Shown here: piece after piece, positions 25,620 to 36,730 of the stretch | How the letters are laid out: the number at the start of each line of letters is the position of its first letter | Position numbering within the stretch: the first letter of the stretch is position 1 | Source: Himantopus leucocephalus | Taxonomy: Eukaryota; Chordata; Aves; Charadriiformes; Recurvirostridae | Direction of reading: 5' to 3' | Assembly: GCA_003993805.1 (NCBI GenBank) | Contig: RSEF01000001.1 | Location: 96,749,434 to 96,813,433 of the forward strand | DNA length: 64,000 nucleotides | Notes under the pieces: generated by a model | The model's input: only the letters and a program-made list of their open reading frames with translations | Told to the model about the DNA's origin: nothing | The model's database searches: none | Made by a program: the position numbers and the translations under genes

Positions 25620-26076
25620 TTTGATTAATACGTGGTTTGTTTTGATCAGCCAGTCAGAACCATAGAAAAGAATCATCTCAAAGCTCATTTTGAGAATTTG
25701 TCTTTAGGTGAAAACAAATGTAACAACATGGTACTATAAGGATTTAGCCTTTTGTGCTAACTAACTGGTGTACAAATGCATACAGGAAGATGTGGAGAAC
25801 CCTAGACTTTAAAAATCAAGAGATTTAGGACTAGAAACCTGTTCAGTTATGTGCCTCTGCCACATGATCTAAAGCCCCTTCAGCTAGTGTTAATAATATT
25901 GTCTTTTTTGCAGAGAGCAAACAAAAGGGCAGCAGAGGGCAGCAAGATTCAACATCCAGAGCAGTAAATTAGGGGAGACACCTCCTTTGTAAAAAAAGTC
26001 ATGTGAGGTGTGCAAAAGGTAAGAAATGCCGAGTTCTAAAGCAAAAACAGGGTGAAATGCAGCTCAGTCAGCATTA
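25620..26076. other. intergenic, no gene seen
   Basis: No gene or repeat recognised. Confidence 0.55.
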
Positions 26077-26226
26077 GTGAGTGAGGCATTTTTTTCAAGT
26101 AAGCTGCAGTGCACAGCTCTGTATCAGCAACATTGGAGTCTCCTTGCAGTAAGAGTCCATTCAGTTACTAGGAGGACCTGCAAGCTGCTTGCTTGGGAGG
26201 TACTTTTTGTTGTGTTGCTGGGTGAG

Positions 26227-26676
26227 ATGCACCACTGCCCTGCTGATCCTGCTTTGCGTTTGTTAGAAAAAGCGCTCATGATCTCTCATGGGATGATGGT
26301 ATTTAGAAATTGCCTGTTCTCATGTTGGCAGTCTCCTGCTGGCTCATCTAAAGGCTTTCTCTGCTACTTAGTGACCACTCGATTGGTGCAAAAAGGTTCT
26401 TGGGAGCATTTTAAAGGCAGAGTGTCATTCAGGAATGGCCAGCTCAAGGTCTTTGCCAATGACATGAGGCTATGTTACTTTGTCAAAATACAGACATTGA
26501 TTGGAACCCTTCTCAGGTCCCATTGGTATTACTGGGACAATAATTCAGTCCTTGTACAGACAAGAGCAGAGACATGTCATCCTAGAAATACAGTAGGTTT
26601 TATGGGAAATGTCATGGAGCTACTTCTGCAAGGTCTATCAATGAGAGACATGCTTCTGAGAACCATAAATTGTTAG
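26227..26676 (+). other. orphan open frame, 149 codons from first ATG
   Basis: The frame is open from 26077 (199 codons, with a GTG at the left end) and its first ATG is at 26227. It is the longest gap-free frame in the window. The translation has no signal peptide, no repeated motif and no family I recognise; cysteine, tryptophan and leucine are frequent. It is not flanked by CR1 or LTR sequence. I see no strong splice acceptor or donor at its ends and no conserved domain. With six frames over 64 kb, one open frame of this size is roughly what chance allows in a patch of higher GC, so a gene is not claimed. Confidence 0.15.
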
Positions 26677-27416
26677 AGCTCACCTGCATCTGTTCATTAG
26701 GTTCCAAAGTTCCAGGCAGAGAGAACAATGGCATGGCTGTAATTTTGCCTTTAATGCAGGCTTCAGCTTTCATGTTTCCTTTACTTCTGAAAATGCCATT
26801 GATCTATTAATAAAAATACTATACTTAAGTTTCTCTTTACACCTCAACAAAGCAAAGAAAGAAACTTTAATGCTGCTAATACAGAACCATGCACTGCATC
26901 TCACACCCTGCATAAACGGAGTAACAAGGTATAATGAAGTGAACAATAAACAGCGGCAGTAAAGGAAGCAAAAATGGTGAACTTGCTGCTGTGCTACACA
27001 GCAAGATTGGCCAGGGTACCCAAATAAATATAGATATATATTATATATTTATATTTATGTCTATACATACGTATAGAGGATTTGTGCATGCAAAATGTAT
27101 GGTACGGTTGTTTCATCCTTACAGTTGATTTTGTCTCTGCTTGGAAAGCAGGACATAGCAGACAGTTTGCCTGTGCACAAAATGCAGATGAGGAAAAGAA
27201 TACCTCTCCTAGAGTAGCTAATATAGCCTGCTTGCAGTGAGGTGCCTTCTGGTTTCACAATCAACAAGATGAACACGGATGTGGTTGAAAGATTTCTGTC
27301 TGTAACTGTAAAAGTTTGCATCCTTGACTAAGTATTCTCTGGCTCAGACAAAAAATTAGCTTCAAGAAAAGGCTGCAACTTCAGATAAAGACTGTTCTTG
27401 GGACAAACGTGGAAAC

Positions 27417-27941
27417 TTAAAAACCTCGTGGTGAAGTTATGGACCAAGCTGACATGGCACCTTTGATCTGTTTAACTGTAGGGAAGCAGCTTAGCAATGG
27501 TCTTGAGAGGCCTGGCAGGAGTTGCAGAACAAGATAAATCCTCTTTACGGAACAGTCAGAGGCAGGCAAACAGTAAACTGGGTTCTGGGCTGGGGAGTGG
27601 TTTTGGTTTTCAGACCTCACCAAACAGTGAGCAGAATGGCTGTTTGTTGTGCTTACAGCTAGCTGTGAGGCTTGCTTTAGCAGCATTTGTGCTAATAATG
27701 GAATGCTCAGAGATAATTTTAATGGCCTTTCTTTAAGAAAGACACATGAATTCATGAAACATACCATGCTGGAGGGAAAAATGCTATCTTGTAAGGGAGT
27801 TTTCAGGCTCAGGAGCAAAAGAGAAAGCTGAGAACACCCCATACTGACAATAAAATAACAGGAGATTTGACTTAAGAAACCAGGCATATAACCATGGTCA
27901 GAACAGCAACTAACCAGAATCCATATATATACTTTTTCCAT
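27417..27941 (-). other. orphan open frame, 174 codons, minus strand
   Basis: A minus-strand frame starting at 27941, next to the previous orphan frame and the second longest free of gaps. It begins with a fairly hydrophobic segment (KVYIWILVSCCSDHGY) and has several leucine- and serine-rich runs, but no recognisable domain. Plus-strand frames overlap it (27497-27736). I cannot tell it from a chance frame. Confidence 0.12.
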
Positions 27942-28256
27942 AAACTAGACTTATGTCTTGCCCTCTACCTCAGTGTCCTAGGGACAGTCCTCAATCCCAA
28001 ATTACCTTTCTCTTGCATTCTATAATACTATTTCTTCACTCTCCCTCACTTTTATCCTAAAAGGCAGCCTGTGTCAATCTGCTGACCTTACAATATTAAA
28101 TCTATGATAGTATAATATTTGCATCTACTGACTTTCTGTCATTCCCTTGATCTGACGTGCTTTTTAGTGAACTCCTGGAATTCAACATTTTCCTGGGCCT
28201 TGAGTTACTGCTTGAGCAAGATCAAATCAATAATTGTTTTGAGCATATCATTTAAG

Positions 28257-28292
28257 ACGAGAAGTAGTTGCCATACGAGAAGTAGTTGCCAT
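28257..28292 (+). repeat. 18-bp perfect tandem duplication
   Basis: The unit acgagaagtagttgccat occurs twice in a row without a mismatch (28257-28274 and 28275-28292), followed by a partial third start. Perfect identity suggests a recent slip. Confidence 0.95.
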
Positions 28293-28809
28293 ATGCAAAG
28301 AGGTTCATGACTGATTGTTAAAGAAGCTACAACTCTTCCTAGTCAGTTCAGGGTATCAGCATCCTCTACTCAAGTTCTTATGCAAACAAGAACAGAAATG
28401 AATGTGAAGAATTCATGTTTAAAGTAGATTTGTCTGATCTTTTGAAGATGGAACATAACTTGCAAAAGGAACACTCCAGAAGATCAGAAATAATTTCATA
28501 TCCAGTTTTTCAGTAATTCTCTGGTAAGATGATTCTGTGGAAGATGAATGTTGAAAAAGCACCATAGGAAAAGCATTAACTTCTGATTTTTCAGGAAGAT
28601 GGAAAGGTAACGGAAGAGGGAGGACCAGGAATAGAGGGAGAGTCTAGTAAAGGGAGGGAAAGTAAGAGACACAGCATGAACAAATAATAAATCCAGAGGA
28701 ATGAGTTAATGGAGACTGGAAAAATGAAAATCAAGGCAACAGATAGAACATCTGGCTTCAAAGTACTTAATATCTCTTGCTGAGATCAGTGCTGTTGCAG
28801 GACAGGAAA

Positions 28810-29100
28810 ATGCTGATCTGGTTGTTGCTGCTCCTCACTGTAACTGCTGAATGTAAGAACAGAATTGAGCTGTCAGGGCCAAGAGGTACATCATCTCTCT
28901 TTTTCGCCTTCCTTCTTTCAGATGAGCACTCTCAGACTAGCCTCCATGTTTCATTTTCCAGCTCCAGGGATCATCAGTCCGGTTTCTTGGAAAGCTACCG
29001 TGGCAATGTTTACATGAACCAGCAGTTAGCCCATGAGGAAGCTTTCTGGTCGTTTGTGTTGCACCAGATAGCGCGAGTATCCTGCACAAACATGTCATAG
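28810..29100 (+). CDS. leader-peptide-like two-exon ORF, unknown product
   Basis: An ATG at 28810 opens MLIWLLLLLTVTAE, a good hydrophobic signal peptide, and codon 15 is split by GAAT|GTAAG, a strong splice donor (intron from 28853). A pyrimidine-rich acceptor CTTTCAG ends at 28921. This 69-base intron keeps the frame, and the joined ORF runs to a stop at 29098-29100, 73 residues. The leader exon size, split-codon phase and short first intron are what immunoglobulin-superfamily V genes show, which is why it is noted. But the second exon has no Cys-Trp-Cys V-domain pattern, and no recombination signal follows. It could be a small secreted protein, a decayed V-like gene or chance. Confidence 0.3.
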   Translation: MLIWLLLLLTVTAECKNRIELSGPRGTSSLFFAFLLSDEHSQTSLHVSFSSSRDHQSGFLESYRGNVYMNQQLAHEEAFWSFVLHQIARVSCTNMS

Positions 29101-30306
29101 CTAGTTGTCAGAAGAGCAAGTTCACAGTGAGCACAAGGAGCTTCATCAGTAATGACACAAAAGGTGTGTTACTGGTGCCTGGAGCCTCATACTGAGCCAA
29201 GTGAACAAAGCTCTCACACAAAAGCTACCCTTGACACAGCTGAGCAGAGCTGTGCAGGTTTCAGCTGGCACTTCCTATCCTCACTGAAGGTAAGGGCCTC
29301 AGACTGCTTCCTGATAAATTCAGGCTATTTACCTTCTGTTAATCCTGGCAGATGAGTGGAAAAGGAATCCCTCATTACTGAAGTCTTCTCAGAATTTTTA
29401 TTTCATATCACAAAGACAAGTTCCAAAGAAATTCTGAATTAATCAAAAGGCTTTTTATTGATTTTTGCCAGTATCTCTGACAACTTCTGGTCATTTTTTC
29501 ATCACTATTTTACATTAAAAATGGGATCCACTGCAAAATATAAACCTGCCTTCTCCTTCTTGAGTGAGTTCCCCAAGATCTTCATTTTCAGGGATATGTG
29601 GAATGTGGTTCCCTCACCTCAGTCTAAGGAATGCTGGTCAGTGAGAAATACACAGAAAGGTGAGCCCCCAAGTCTGTTCATGCCCTAGGGAAAATAGGAT
29701 CAGTTCACAATCAATTTAGTTGTGTATGGAAAGGAAAGCTTCTTTTGACTCATCCTGCTTATGTTTATGCACTGAGATTTTATTAATGAACAGGGAACAG
29801 GTTGTTCTTACATTCTTACTTAGACATTGTGACTGTTCACTCAATACCTGCTCAGATTTTGGCTAACGTAGTTCATGCTAAGGCCTGATGTATGCTGGCA
29901 GCAGCTCCATTAGGTCAAAGTGAAAGCACCATGTAGGTGTAATTGTATTTTTTTCTTAAAAAGACATATATGTATTTACTGAAGCAGTTCTCAGCATGTT
30001 CTTGTAAATATTAAACTTGCTAATATTTTTTTTCCACATTTTGCAATTTCATAGTCACACAAAAAATCCCAAAACAACTGGCTAAAATGATAATCATGGT
30101 ATTTGTGGGGAATGGTGCAGTTATGGGACATGACTATAAATGTGTTCATGTGTATCCTAGATACATAGAGCATACAATGTCTGAATGTCTGAATATGCTG
30201 GTCCAGCTTTGTATAATAGCCTGTTAGGATATAGTAGCGTTCAGTGGTCTGTTCCCACGGACAGTAGTGCTGCAGTTTTTCAAAACAATTGCTTTGTATT
30301 CCCTCA
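29101..30306. other. no supportable gene
   Basis: An exon-like segment at about 29596-29659 (acceptor cattttcag, donor AAAG|gtgag) is open in one frame but has no recognised content. The remainder is AT-rich. Confidence 0.4.
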
Positions 30307-30307
30307 G

Positions 30308-30441
30308 ATGTTACTGGGTACCAAATTCATGAAGCCCGTGTTGCAGACATTTATTGCCACCAAGAAGAAAGTAAGCCTATCACAGCATGGAGCGGATATT
30401 ACCCATGTCATTATGCTCAGACCCACAGCAAGACATTTTGA
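30308..30441 (+). other. exon-like block ending in a stop
   Basis: After a pyrimidine-rich acceptor (ttccctcag, ending 30307) a frame of 44 codons begins DVTGYQIHEARVADIY and continues through CHQEESKPITAW to a TGA at 30439-30441. The amino-acid mix is more protein-like than in neighbouring frames. No domain is recognised and no donor or start is tied to it. It might be a terminal exon of an unrecognised gene, possibly with the leader-like exon at 28.8 kb, or chance. Confidence 0.2.
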
Positions 30442-32100
30442 TACCTTTATTTTTACAGTTCCCTCAGGAAGTCCAACCTCCCAACAAGCTCACTGCCAGG
30501 ATTAGGTGATGAGGTCTCTCCCTCCAACTGCCCACACTTAGTAGTCCTAGCGATAAAATACTCAGATGGAAATTAGCAGACTAGGGTCTATTCCTCCTCT
30601 TGCTTGCTTTGGCTTTCACTTAACCATTGGTGTGTAACAGGATGTTGTGGGTCAGATTTTCTTATTGAAATTCTTTCACTTTGTATTAAATACTTAAATA
30701 TTTATTGATCAGACATAGATACTGTCCCATGTGAAAAGTCTAGGCTATAAATTTGTATTTTTTATACAGTAGAAAAAAATTTGTCATTAATCACTTTGTG
30801 ATACCCTACAACACAGTACACTAGAGAGTTGGTTTGTCTGGATTCAGATCCTGGCTTGAAACAACAACAACGTGGGATTTGAATCTAGATATTCTCCTTG
30901 AATGTTTTACCTGTTGCTGTAGATCATTCCTCTGCCCCCAGTCCCACATAAACCTGGAGGAAAACTCTAATTATTGCTCTGTATGAAAGGAGGTTTCTCT
31001 TTCCAGCCCGTTTGCCTGAATCTTAGGACAAGTTTCATAGCATAGTTAGGTACCTCATCAGCTACTTCATACACTAGTTTCCTCCGTCAGCTGCATTATG
31101 TTGGCTTTGTGAAATCCCATTCTCAATATCAGCTCTGACATCTTTCTCCTACAGATAAAAAACTTGTGTATGTCTGAGTCAACACTTTCAATTCAGCATT
31201 TCACAGTCACCAGTTTATGATAGACATATGCGTTAGTTCCAGTCCCCTTTCCATACAGTTCTGCCAATGCAAAAACAGAGAACTGTGGGAAATTCAGCTC
31301 CTAAGGATCACTGTAAACACCCTTCATTCCACCAGATGGTATCCTTTCACTTAAATAAGAAAGAATAATTTCAGTAGCTCAGATCTTAGATTGTTTGACT
31401 TTGGCACTGGTCTCTGGGGCCTCATTTAAAGCTATAGATGGCAAATACAACTGCTGTGATGATTCCCACTGTGCATCCAAAATAACATGGTGGGACAGTC
31501 TTTTTAGCATAGGTTAAAAGATTATGTTAGAGACAGTGGTATCACTCTGAATCCTGGAAATTGGGTTTATAATTAATACAGGTACTGCTGGGACAACTAA
31601 GGGAAAAGAAGTTTTTAGATATTTGCTTCAGGAACAACCCAAGTTTACTTCACTTTTGGTGTGTGCTAAAGCTACAACAGGCTCCCATATAAGCTCTTCC
31701 CAAAACAAGATCATGCATGCTGGTTCTGACAGGTGGAGAAGTAATAAAAATAATTAAGGTCTGAGAATATGTATTGTATTTGCTGTTTTTCCAGAAAGAA
31801 AAATGCCAGCAGTCACCAACACAAAAACCCCGGCTTTACTTGGTTACACGAAACATTTTCTGGTTTATTCTGGAAACAAAATATGAAAAGGTAAAATTAA
31901 ATATACAAGGATAAATAAAAAGACAATTGTCATATATGACAATATCCTGTCTGATAGAATAAGAAAAACTTCCACCTGAGTCAGTTCGAAACTTTCTCTG
32001 TGTTTTCAACAGATACACTTCAAACAAAGTGTTTTCTTGAGATTTCTTGCAGGAAGGAGCTTGGTTTTCAGCATAGATGTAGCTGTTGCAGAGATCTCTG
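30442..32100. other. intergenic, no gene seen
   Basis: No gene or clear repeat. This is the upstream flank of the TRBV gene. Confidence 0.55.
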
Positions 32101-32101
32101 C

Positions 32102-32140
32102 TATTGGTTTAAGAGAAACATGTGAAACGGACCTATATAA
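32102..32140 (+). promoter_or_regulatory. TRBV promoter: inverted CCAAT and TATA box
   Basis: A TATATAA at 32134-32140 lies 40 bases upstream of the leader ATG, with ATTGG (CCAAT on the other strand) at 32103-32107. V-beta genes usually have a cAMP-response-like decamer; I do not see a good copy here. Placement relative to the start codon is right for a V-gene promoter. Confidence 0.55.
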
Positions 32141-32180
32141 GTCCCTGATAGGGGCACACTTACTAACTACTGAGGCAGAA

Positions 32181-32605
32181 ATGAGGATGTGGACAGCTTG
32201 GTGTGTGGCCATGTACTTCTTTGGAGCAAGTAAGGAATTAGTAGAGCCACGATACCTGCTCTGCTGCTGGGAGAATGTAGCTTACTTGTTTTACTGTGTT
32301 TTTGTTTTGCTTTGTCTTGTAGGAGCTGAAATCACCCAAACCTCAAGTGTCGTGCTGAAAGAAGATGAGAACGCTACTCTGACATGCAGTCAAAATGATA
32401 ATCACAATGCTATGTACTGGTATCTGCAGCAGCCAGGGAAGGGGATGCAGTTGATCTATTACTCCTTTGGTGCAAATCAGGAACAAGAGGGTGACATTCA
32501 CATTGGATACAAAGCTAAGCGGTTAAACCTCGCAAATTTCTATTTGTATATTCTGTCTGTGAAGATGAACCATTCAGCTGTCTATTTCTGTGCCAGCAGT
32601 TTGGA
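32181..32605 (+). CDS. TRBV: T-cell receptor beta variable gene, germline, intact
   Basis: Leader exon 32181-32229 (MRMWTAWCVAMYFFGA) ends at a GCAA|GTAAGG donor. A 93-base intron ends in TTGTCTTGTAG, and the V exon is 32323-32605. Joined, the frame is open with no stop. V-domain landmarks: ITQTS at the start of framework 1, first Cys in TLTCSQ, Trp in MYWYLQQPG, the LIYYSFG framework-2 end, the NHSAVYFC block with the second Cys, and CASSL at the start of CDR3. The CASS ending and ITQ start mark beta rather than alpha, gamma or delta. Size (about 94 mature residues) is normal. The product would pair with an alpha chain at the T-cell surface after joining to D and J. Chicken has two V-beta families; this looks like such a gene. 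No D, J or C segment is in the window. An upstream in-frame frame extends left of the ATG but is not needed. Confidence 0.95.
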
Positions 32606-32644
32606 CACAACACTTCAAAGTCACTTGCTTTCTTTACATAAACT
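32606..32644 (+). promoter_or_regulatory. V(D)J recombination signal, 23-bp spacer
   Basis: Heptamer CACAACA at 32606-32612 directly follows the V coding end, then exactly 23 bases (32613-32635), then nonamer ACATAAACT at 32636-32644. Consensus is CACAGTG and ACAAAAACC. The essential CAC of the heptamer is kept; the nonamer matches at seven of nine. V-beta genes carry the 23-type signal, so type and side are right. Two heptamer changes (GTG to ACA) predict lower than average use by the RAG recombinase. Confidence 0.9.
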
Positions 32645-34484
32645 TCTCTCCTTTCCAGCACCTTCCCTCAGAAGGGAGCCGCTGTCAGCACAGAAAAAGG
32701 GTATGTAGGCCAATAGCCTATTCACAAACCAGATATTGCCAAGAAGTTGGAACAAGAGAGTCAGAACAGGTCTTTGAAGTGCAGGTTGATTGCTGAACTC
32801 CTCTTTCCTGATCAGTTGTTTATTCTCTATCTTATCAAAACAATAAAGATTGGTAACAAAATGCAGACATAAAATAAAGGAAATGGAAACTGCAATCTAC
32901 ACAGCCACAAATTGTTGTCACCTAAGCCATTTTCTTACCTGACACAGAACAGTTACTTGAAATATACATATGTCTAAGTCTGAAATACTGCAGAGATAGT
33001 GACTTGTATGTGCATTCTTATTCCTCTTTGAATATTATCAAGCAGTGAAAGGCACAATGCTTTTCACTGTGTTTGGAAAGGTTACCCTAGCCACAAGAAA
33101 TCTGTAGAACTAAGATTGTCAACAGTAATAAGAAGGAGCCTGAACAAAAGATGACATTAGAATAGAACCTAGTGTGAACTAATATGCCAAAGGCTGGATT
33201 AAAACGACAACAGGGCAGCCATTACCATAGTCTGGAAGTGCATAGACACAGTCCTGAAAAGTTACATGTGTATGGAGTATATAAAGAGAAAAGGGAGATA
33301 GTACAAAGTAGTATGCAACTTAGAATGAATTCACATTCAAGAAAAATAACATGTAGATTTCCATTTATTCGGAAATTGTTCTGACTATCCAGTTAACTTC
33401 TGGCTACATAGTAAAGCACATGACATGTGTGTCACTTCTATCTCTTTATGTCTCATACTTATACTTCTCTCACAGCTTAATAAACAGCAACACAGTCTAT
33501 ATTAATCTGGTTTATTCCTGCTCTCTATGCATGAATTCTGAAGGTTTTTTTCTCCCAGGCAACTTTGTGATGTTCCTCATTCAAAGTCTTGTAGTTCTGT
33601 CTGACTTTGATCTAGGTCCTAATATAAACACTGCTCCAGAAAGCATCCCTATCTTGAAGGCAAAAATGTAGAGGGATGAACAAGCAGGATGTGAATGTAA
33701 TTATATTTATTATATAATCTCTCCCTGATGGAATATTTCAGACTTGGCATGAAGAGTCTTGAGTCTCATACAAAAAGACCTACCAGTATCTTTCCAGCAC
33801 CACCATTCTCCCAGATAGTGGCATTGATGCAGAAGTCATAGCATGAGGTACTCTTTGGTGTAAGCATTCCATGATGATAATATAACAAATTGTCCTAAAT
33901 TGTCTTAAAGCAAGGAAGCACTAAGCAAAGTCCTTGTGATATGTAAAAGTCACCTGTATAATTTTCTAGTTCTGAAATAAAGAATAATAATAACGTGTTT
34001 CAGTCAGAGGGTTCTGGAAGGGTTTAAAGAAAGGATGTAGAATGGGAACATACCATAATTAGACACAGCATCCACATTCTGAGTTTATTTTTATCCCAAC
34101 CTGAATTATGTCAAATTATGTTGTAAATCATGTAAGGCAAAGGATATATTACCACATATGCAGGATAAGCACATTGATCTTCAAAGGAAAATTTCAATTT
34201 GTGATTATTGCACAGCATTTCTTCATTGGGAGTTATTGGATTACAGGCACAACCCCTGGGTAAAAGGTGAAAGAACCTTTATCTGAGTCCTTTAAATATC
34301 AGTTGACTGGCTAGGGAGCAGCTTTACAGAAAAGCAATTGAACATGAATAAGCAGCGAGCCCTTTCAGCAATGAAGGCTAATTACATTTTTGGTTGCGTT
34401 AGCAAGAATTCAGTTAGCATGCTGAAGCACTTCTGAGGCTGTAATTTGAATACTACCTCTGTTGTGTATACACACCTACTCTGC
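32645..34484. other. intergenic, no further V, D or J segment seen
   Basis: I looked for CASS-type ends, CACAGTG heptamers followed by 12 or 23 bases and a nonamer, and J-type FGxG frames and saw none. AT-rich with only short frames. Confidence 0.5.
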
Positions 34485-34720
34485 CCAGCCCCAGTACAAC
34501 AGAGATTATCAACAATTAGTAGAGCGTCCAACAGAGGGTCACTAAGATGATCAGGGCGCTGGAGCAGAAACATAACAGGAGAGGATGAGGGAACTGATTT
34601 TGTTCAACTTAGAGACGAGAGGGCTAAAGGATGGATAATGCATGACTCCACCTGCCTAAACAGAGCTGGAGCCTTAGAGGGGCACAGTGGAAGCCAGTGG
34701 GAACAAGCTGCAGCAAGATG
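34485..34720 (+). repeat. CR1 LINE fragment, plus strand
   Basis: Readable CR1 3' ORF2 blocks: 'actaagatgatcagggcgctggagc', 'ggagaggatgagggaact' and 'gcacagtgg...agtgggaacaagctg'. They belong well downstream of ORF1, yet ORF1 sequence follows immediately, so this is a separate older copy or an insertion target, not the 5' part of the next element. Confidence 0.7.
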
Positions 34721-35674
34721 TCCAGGTTAAGGACATCACTAGAAAACTTCCTAGCCTGGTACAGCCCTCAGGCTATTACCCACTGCTGCTCTTCCATGTA
34801 GGTGGCGATGAAGTCGCAACACGTAGTCCAAGGGTGACTAAAAGAGACTTCAGGACCTTGGGGCAGTTAGTAAGGGAATCTGGGGTGCAGGTTATCTTTT
34901 CTTCTCTCCTTCCAGTTGCAGGCAGTGACATTGGAAGAAACAGACACCCTCAATCTATTAATACATGGCTCTGTGGCTGGTGTCACCAAGACAATTTTGG
35001 GTTTTTTGAAAATAGGATGGCCTCCATAGCACCAGGCATGCTGGCGTCAGATGGGGTTCAACTGTTCTCAAAGGGAGAAGAGGGTCTTTGCTCTTGAATT
35101 CACAGGGCTCATTGACAGAGCTTTAAACTAGGTTTGATGGGGGAGGAGTATTCCCTGGCTTGCCCGTGACAAGCCAATGGAAGACACACCAAGGTTTGAG
35201 GGATGGGGTGCTAGCAAGGGCCATCAGACTGTTGCTCTGAGATGTTCAGAGTACGCTGCAGCACTCTTGAAATATTATGGAGATGAGCCAGGGGCTGGAG
35301 AGCAGCACAAAGGGTTTGCAGCCACTCCAGCCAGTAAGTCAGCTTCAAGATTAAATGCCTCTATGAAAAGGTACACAGCATGGGGAACAAACAAGAGTAG
35401 TCAGAAATTCCTGCGCATGCCTCCAGGGCTATGATCTCATTGGCATCACAGAGACTTGGTGGGATGGCTCCTATGATGGGAGTGTTGGAATGGAAAGATA
35501 CAGGCTTTTCAGGCAGAGGAGAAAAGGAGCAGGTATCAGCCTCTATGTCAATGACCAGCTGAAGTGCACAGAGCTCTGCTTGGGGATGGATGAAGAGTCG
35601 ACTGAGAGCTTACGGGTCAGGATTAAAGGGAGGGCAGGGACAGGTGACGTTACACTGGAGGGTCTGCTACAGGC
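34721..35674 (+). mobile_element. CR1 LINE, 5' half: ORF1 esterase and ORF2 endonuclease
   Basis: A long CR1 copy cut by a gap. The ORF1 part (about 34760-35095) encodes the C-terminal SGNH/GDSL-type esterase-like domain known from CR1 ORF1: YYPLLLFHVGGDEVA, VIFSSLLPVAG, GRNRHPQSINTWL and ASDGVQLFS. In the last block the usual catalytic His after Asp-Gly-x appears as Gln. ORF1 stops at 35095-35097. ORF2 starts around 35400 and shows the APE endonuclease blocks ITETWWDGSYD (reads in a frame shifted from the ATG at 35490), LFRQRRKGAGISLYV and ESLRVRIKG. ORF2 runs into the N gap at 35675. Frame breaks between 35100 and 35490 show the copy is inactive. Confidence 0.88.
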
Positions 35675-36674
35675 NNNNNNNNNNNNNNNNNNNNNNNNNN
35701 NNNNNNNNNNNNNNNNNNNNNNNNNNNNNNNNNNNNNNNNNNNNNNNNNNNNNNNNNNNNNNNNNNNNNNNNNNNNNNNNNNNNNNNNNNNNNNNNNNNN
35801 NNNNNNNNNNNNNNNNNNNNNNNNNNNNNNNNNNNNNNNNNNNNNNNNNNNNNNNNNNNNNNNNNNNNNNNNNNNNNNNNNNNNNNNNNNNNNNNNNNNN
35901 NNNNNNNNNNNNNNNNNNNNNNNNNNNNNNNNNNNNNNNNNNNNNNNNNNNNNNNNNNNNNNNNNNNNNNNNNNNNNNNNNNNNNNNNNNNNNNNNNNNN
36001 NNNNNNNNNNNNNNNNNNNNNNNNNNNNNNNNNNNNNNNNNNNNNNNNNNNNNNNNNNNNNNNNNNNNNNNNNNNNNNNNNNNNNNNNNNNNNNNNNNNN
36101 NNNNNNNNNNNNNNNNNNNNNNNNNNNNNNNNNNNNNNNNNNNNNNNNNNNNNNNNNNNNNNNNNNNNNNNNNNNNNNNNNNNNNNNNNNNNNNNNNNNN
36201 NNNNNNNNNNNNNNNNNNNNNNNNNNNNNNNNNNNNNNNNNNNNNNNNNNNNNNNNNNNNNNNNNNNNNNNNNNNNNNNNNNNNNNNNNNNNNNNNNNNN
36301 NNNNNNNNNNNNNNNNNNNNNNNNNNNNNNNNNNNNNNNNNNNNNNNNNNNNNNNNNNNNNNNNNNNNNNNNNNNNNNNNNNNNNNNNNNNNNNNNNNNN
36401 NNNNNNNNNNNNNNNNNNNNNNNNNNNNNNNNNNNNNNNNNNNNNNNNNNNNNNNNNNNNNNNNNNNNNNNNNNNNNNNNNNNNNNNNNNNNNNNNNNNN
36501 NNNNNNNNNNNNNNNNNNNNNNNNNNNNNNNNNNNNNNNNNNNNNNNNNNNNNNNNNNNNNNNNNNNNNNNNNNNNNNNNNNNNNNNNNNNNNNNNNNNN
36601 NNNNNNNNNNNNNNNNNNNNNNNNNNNNNNNNNNNNNNNNNNNNNNNNNNNNNNNNNNNNNNNNNNNNNNNNNN
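35675..36674. other. assembly gap, 1000 N
   Basis: Exactly 1000 unknown bases, a placeholder size. CR1 ORF2 enters on the left and a CR1 tail leaves on the right, so the missing part is probably the rest of ORF2, about 2 kb or more. Confidence 0.97.
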
Positions 36675-36718
36675 TTAAATGTCCCTTCCAACCTCAACAA
36701 TTCTATGATTCTATGATC
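36675..36718 (+). repeat. CR1 3' tail, plus strand
   Basis: 'aaatgtcccttccaacctcaacaattctatgattctatgat': the CR1 3' terminus with two ATTCTATG octamers. Same orientation as the 5' half on the other side of the gap. Confidence 0.92.
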
Positions 36719-36730
36719 TGTAGGCACGTC

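Noticed and set aside
28922..29100. Second exon of the leader-like ORF as a V-beta pseudogene
   Set aside because: No framework Cys, Trp or YxC block in any frame and no heptamer-nonamer pair downstream.
35490..36727. Frames of 362-408 codons on both strands
   Set aside because: They run through 1000 Ns; only the left 60 codons on plus are real and belong to CR1 ORF2.
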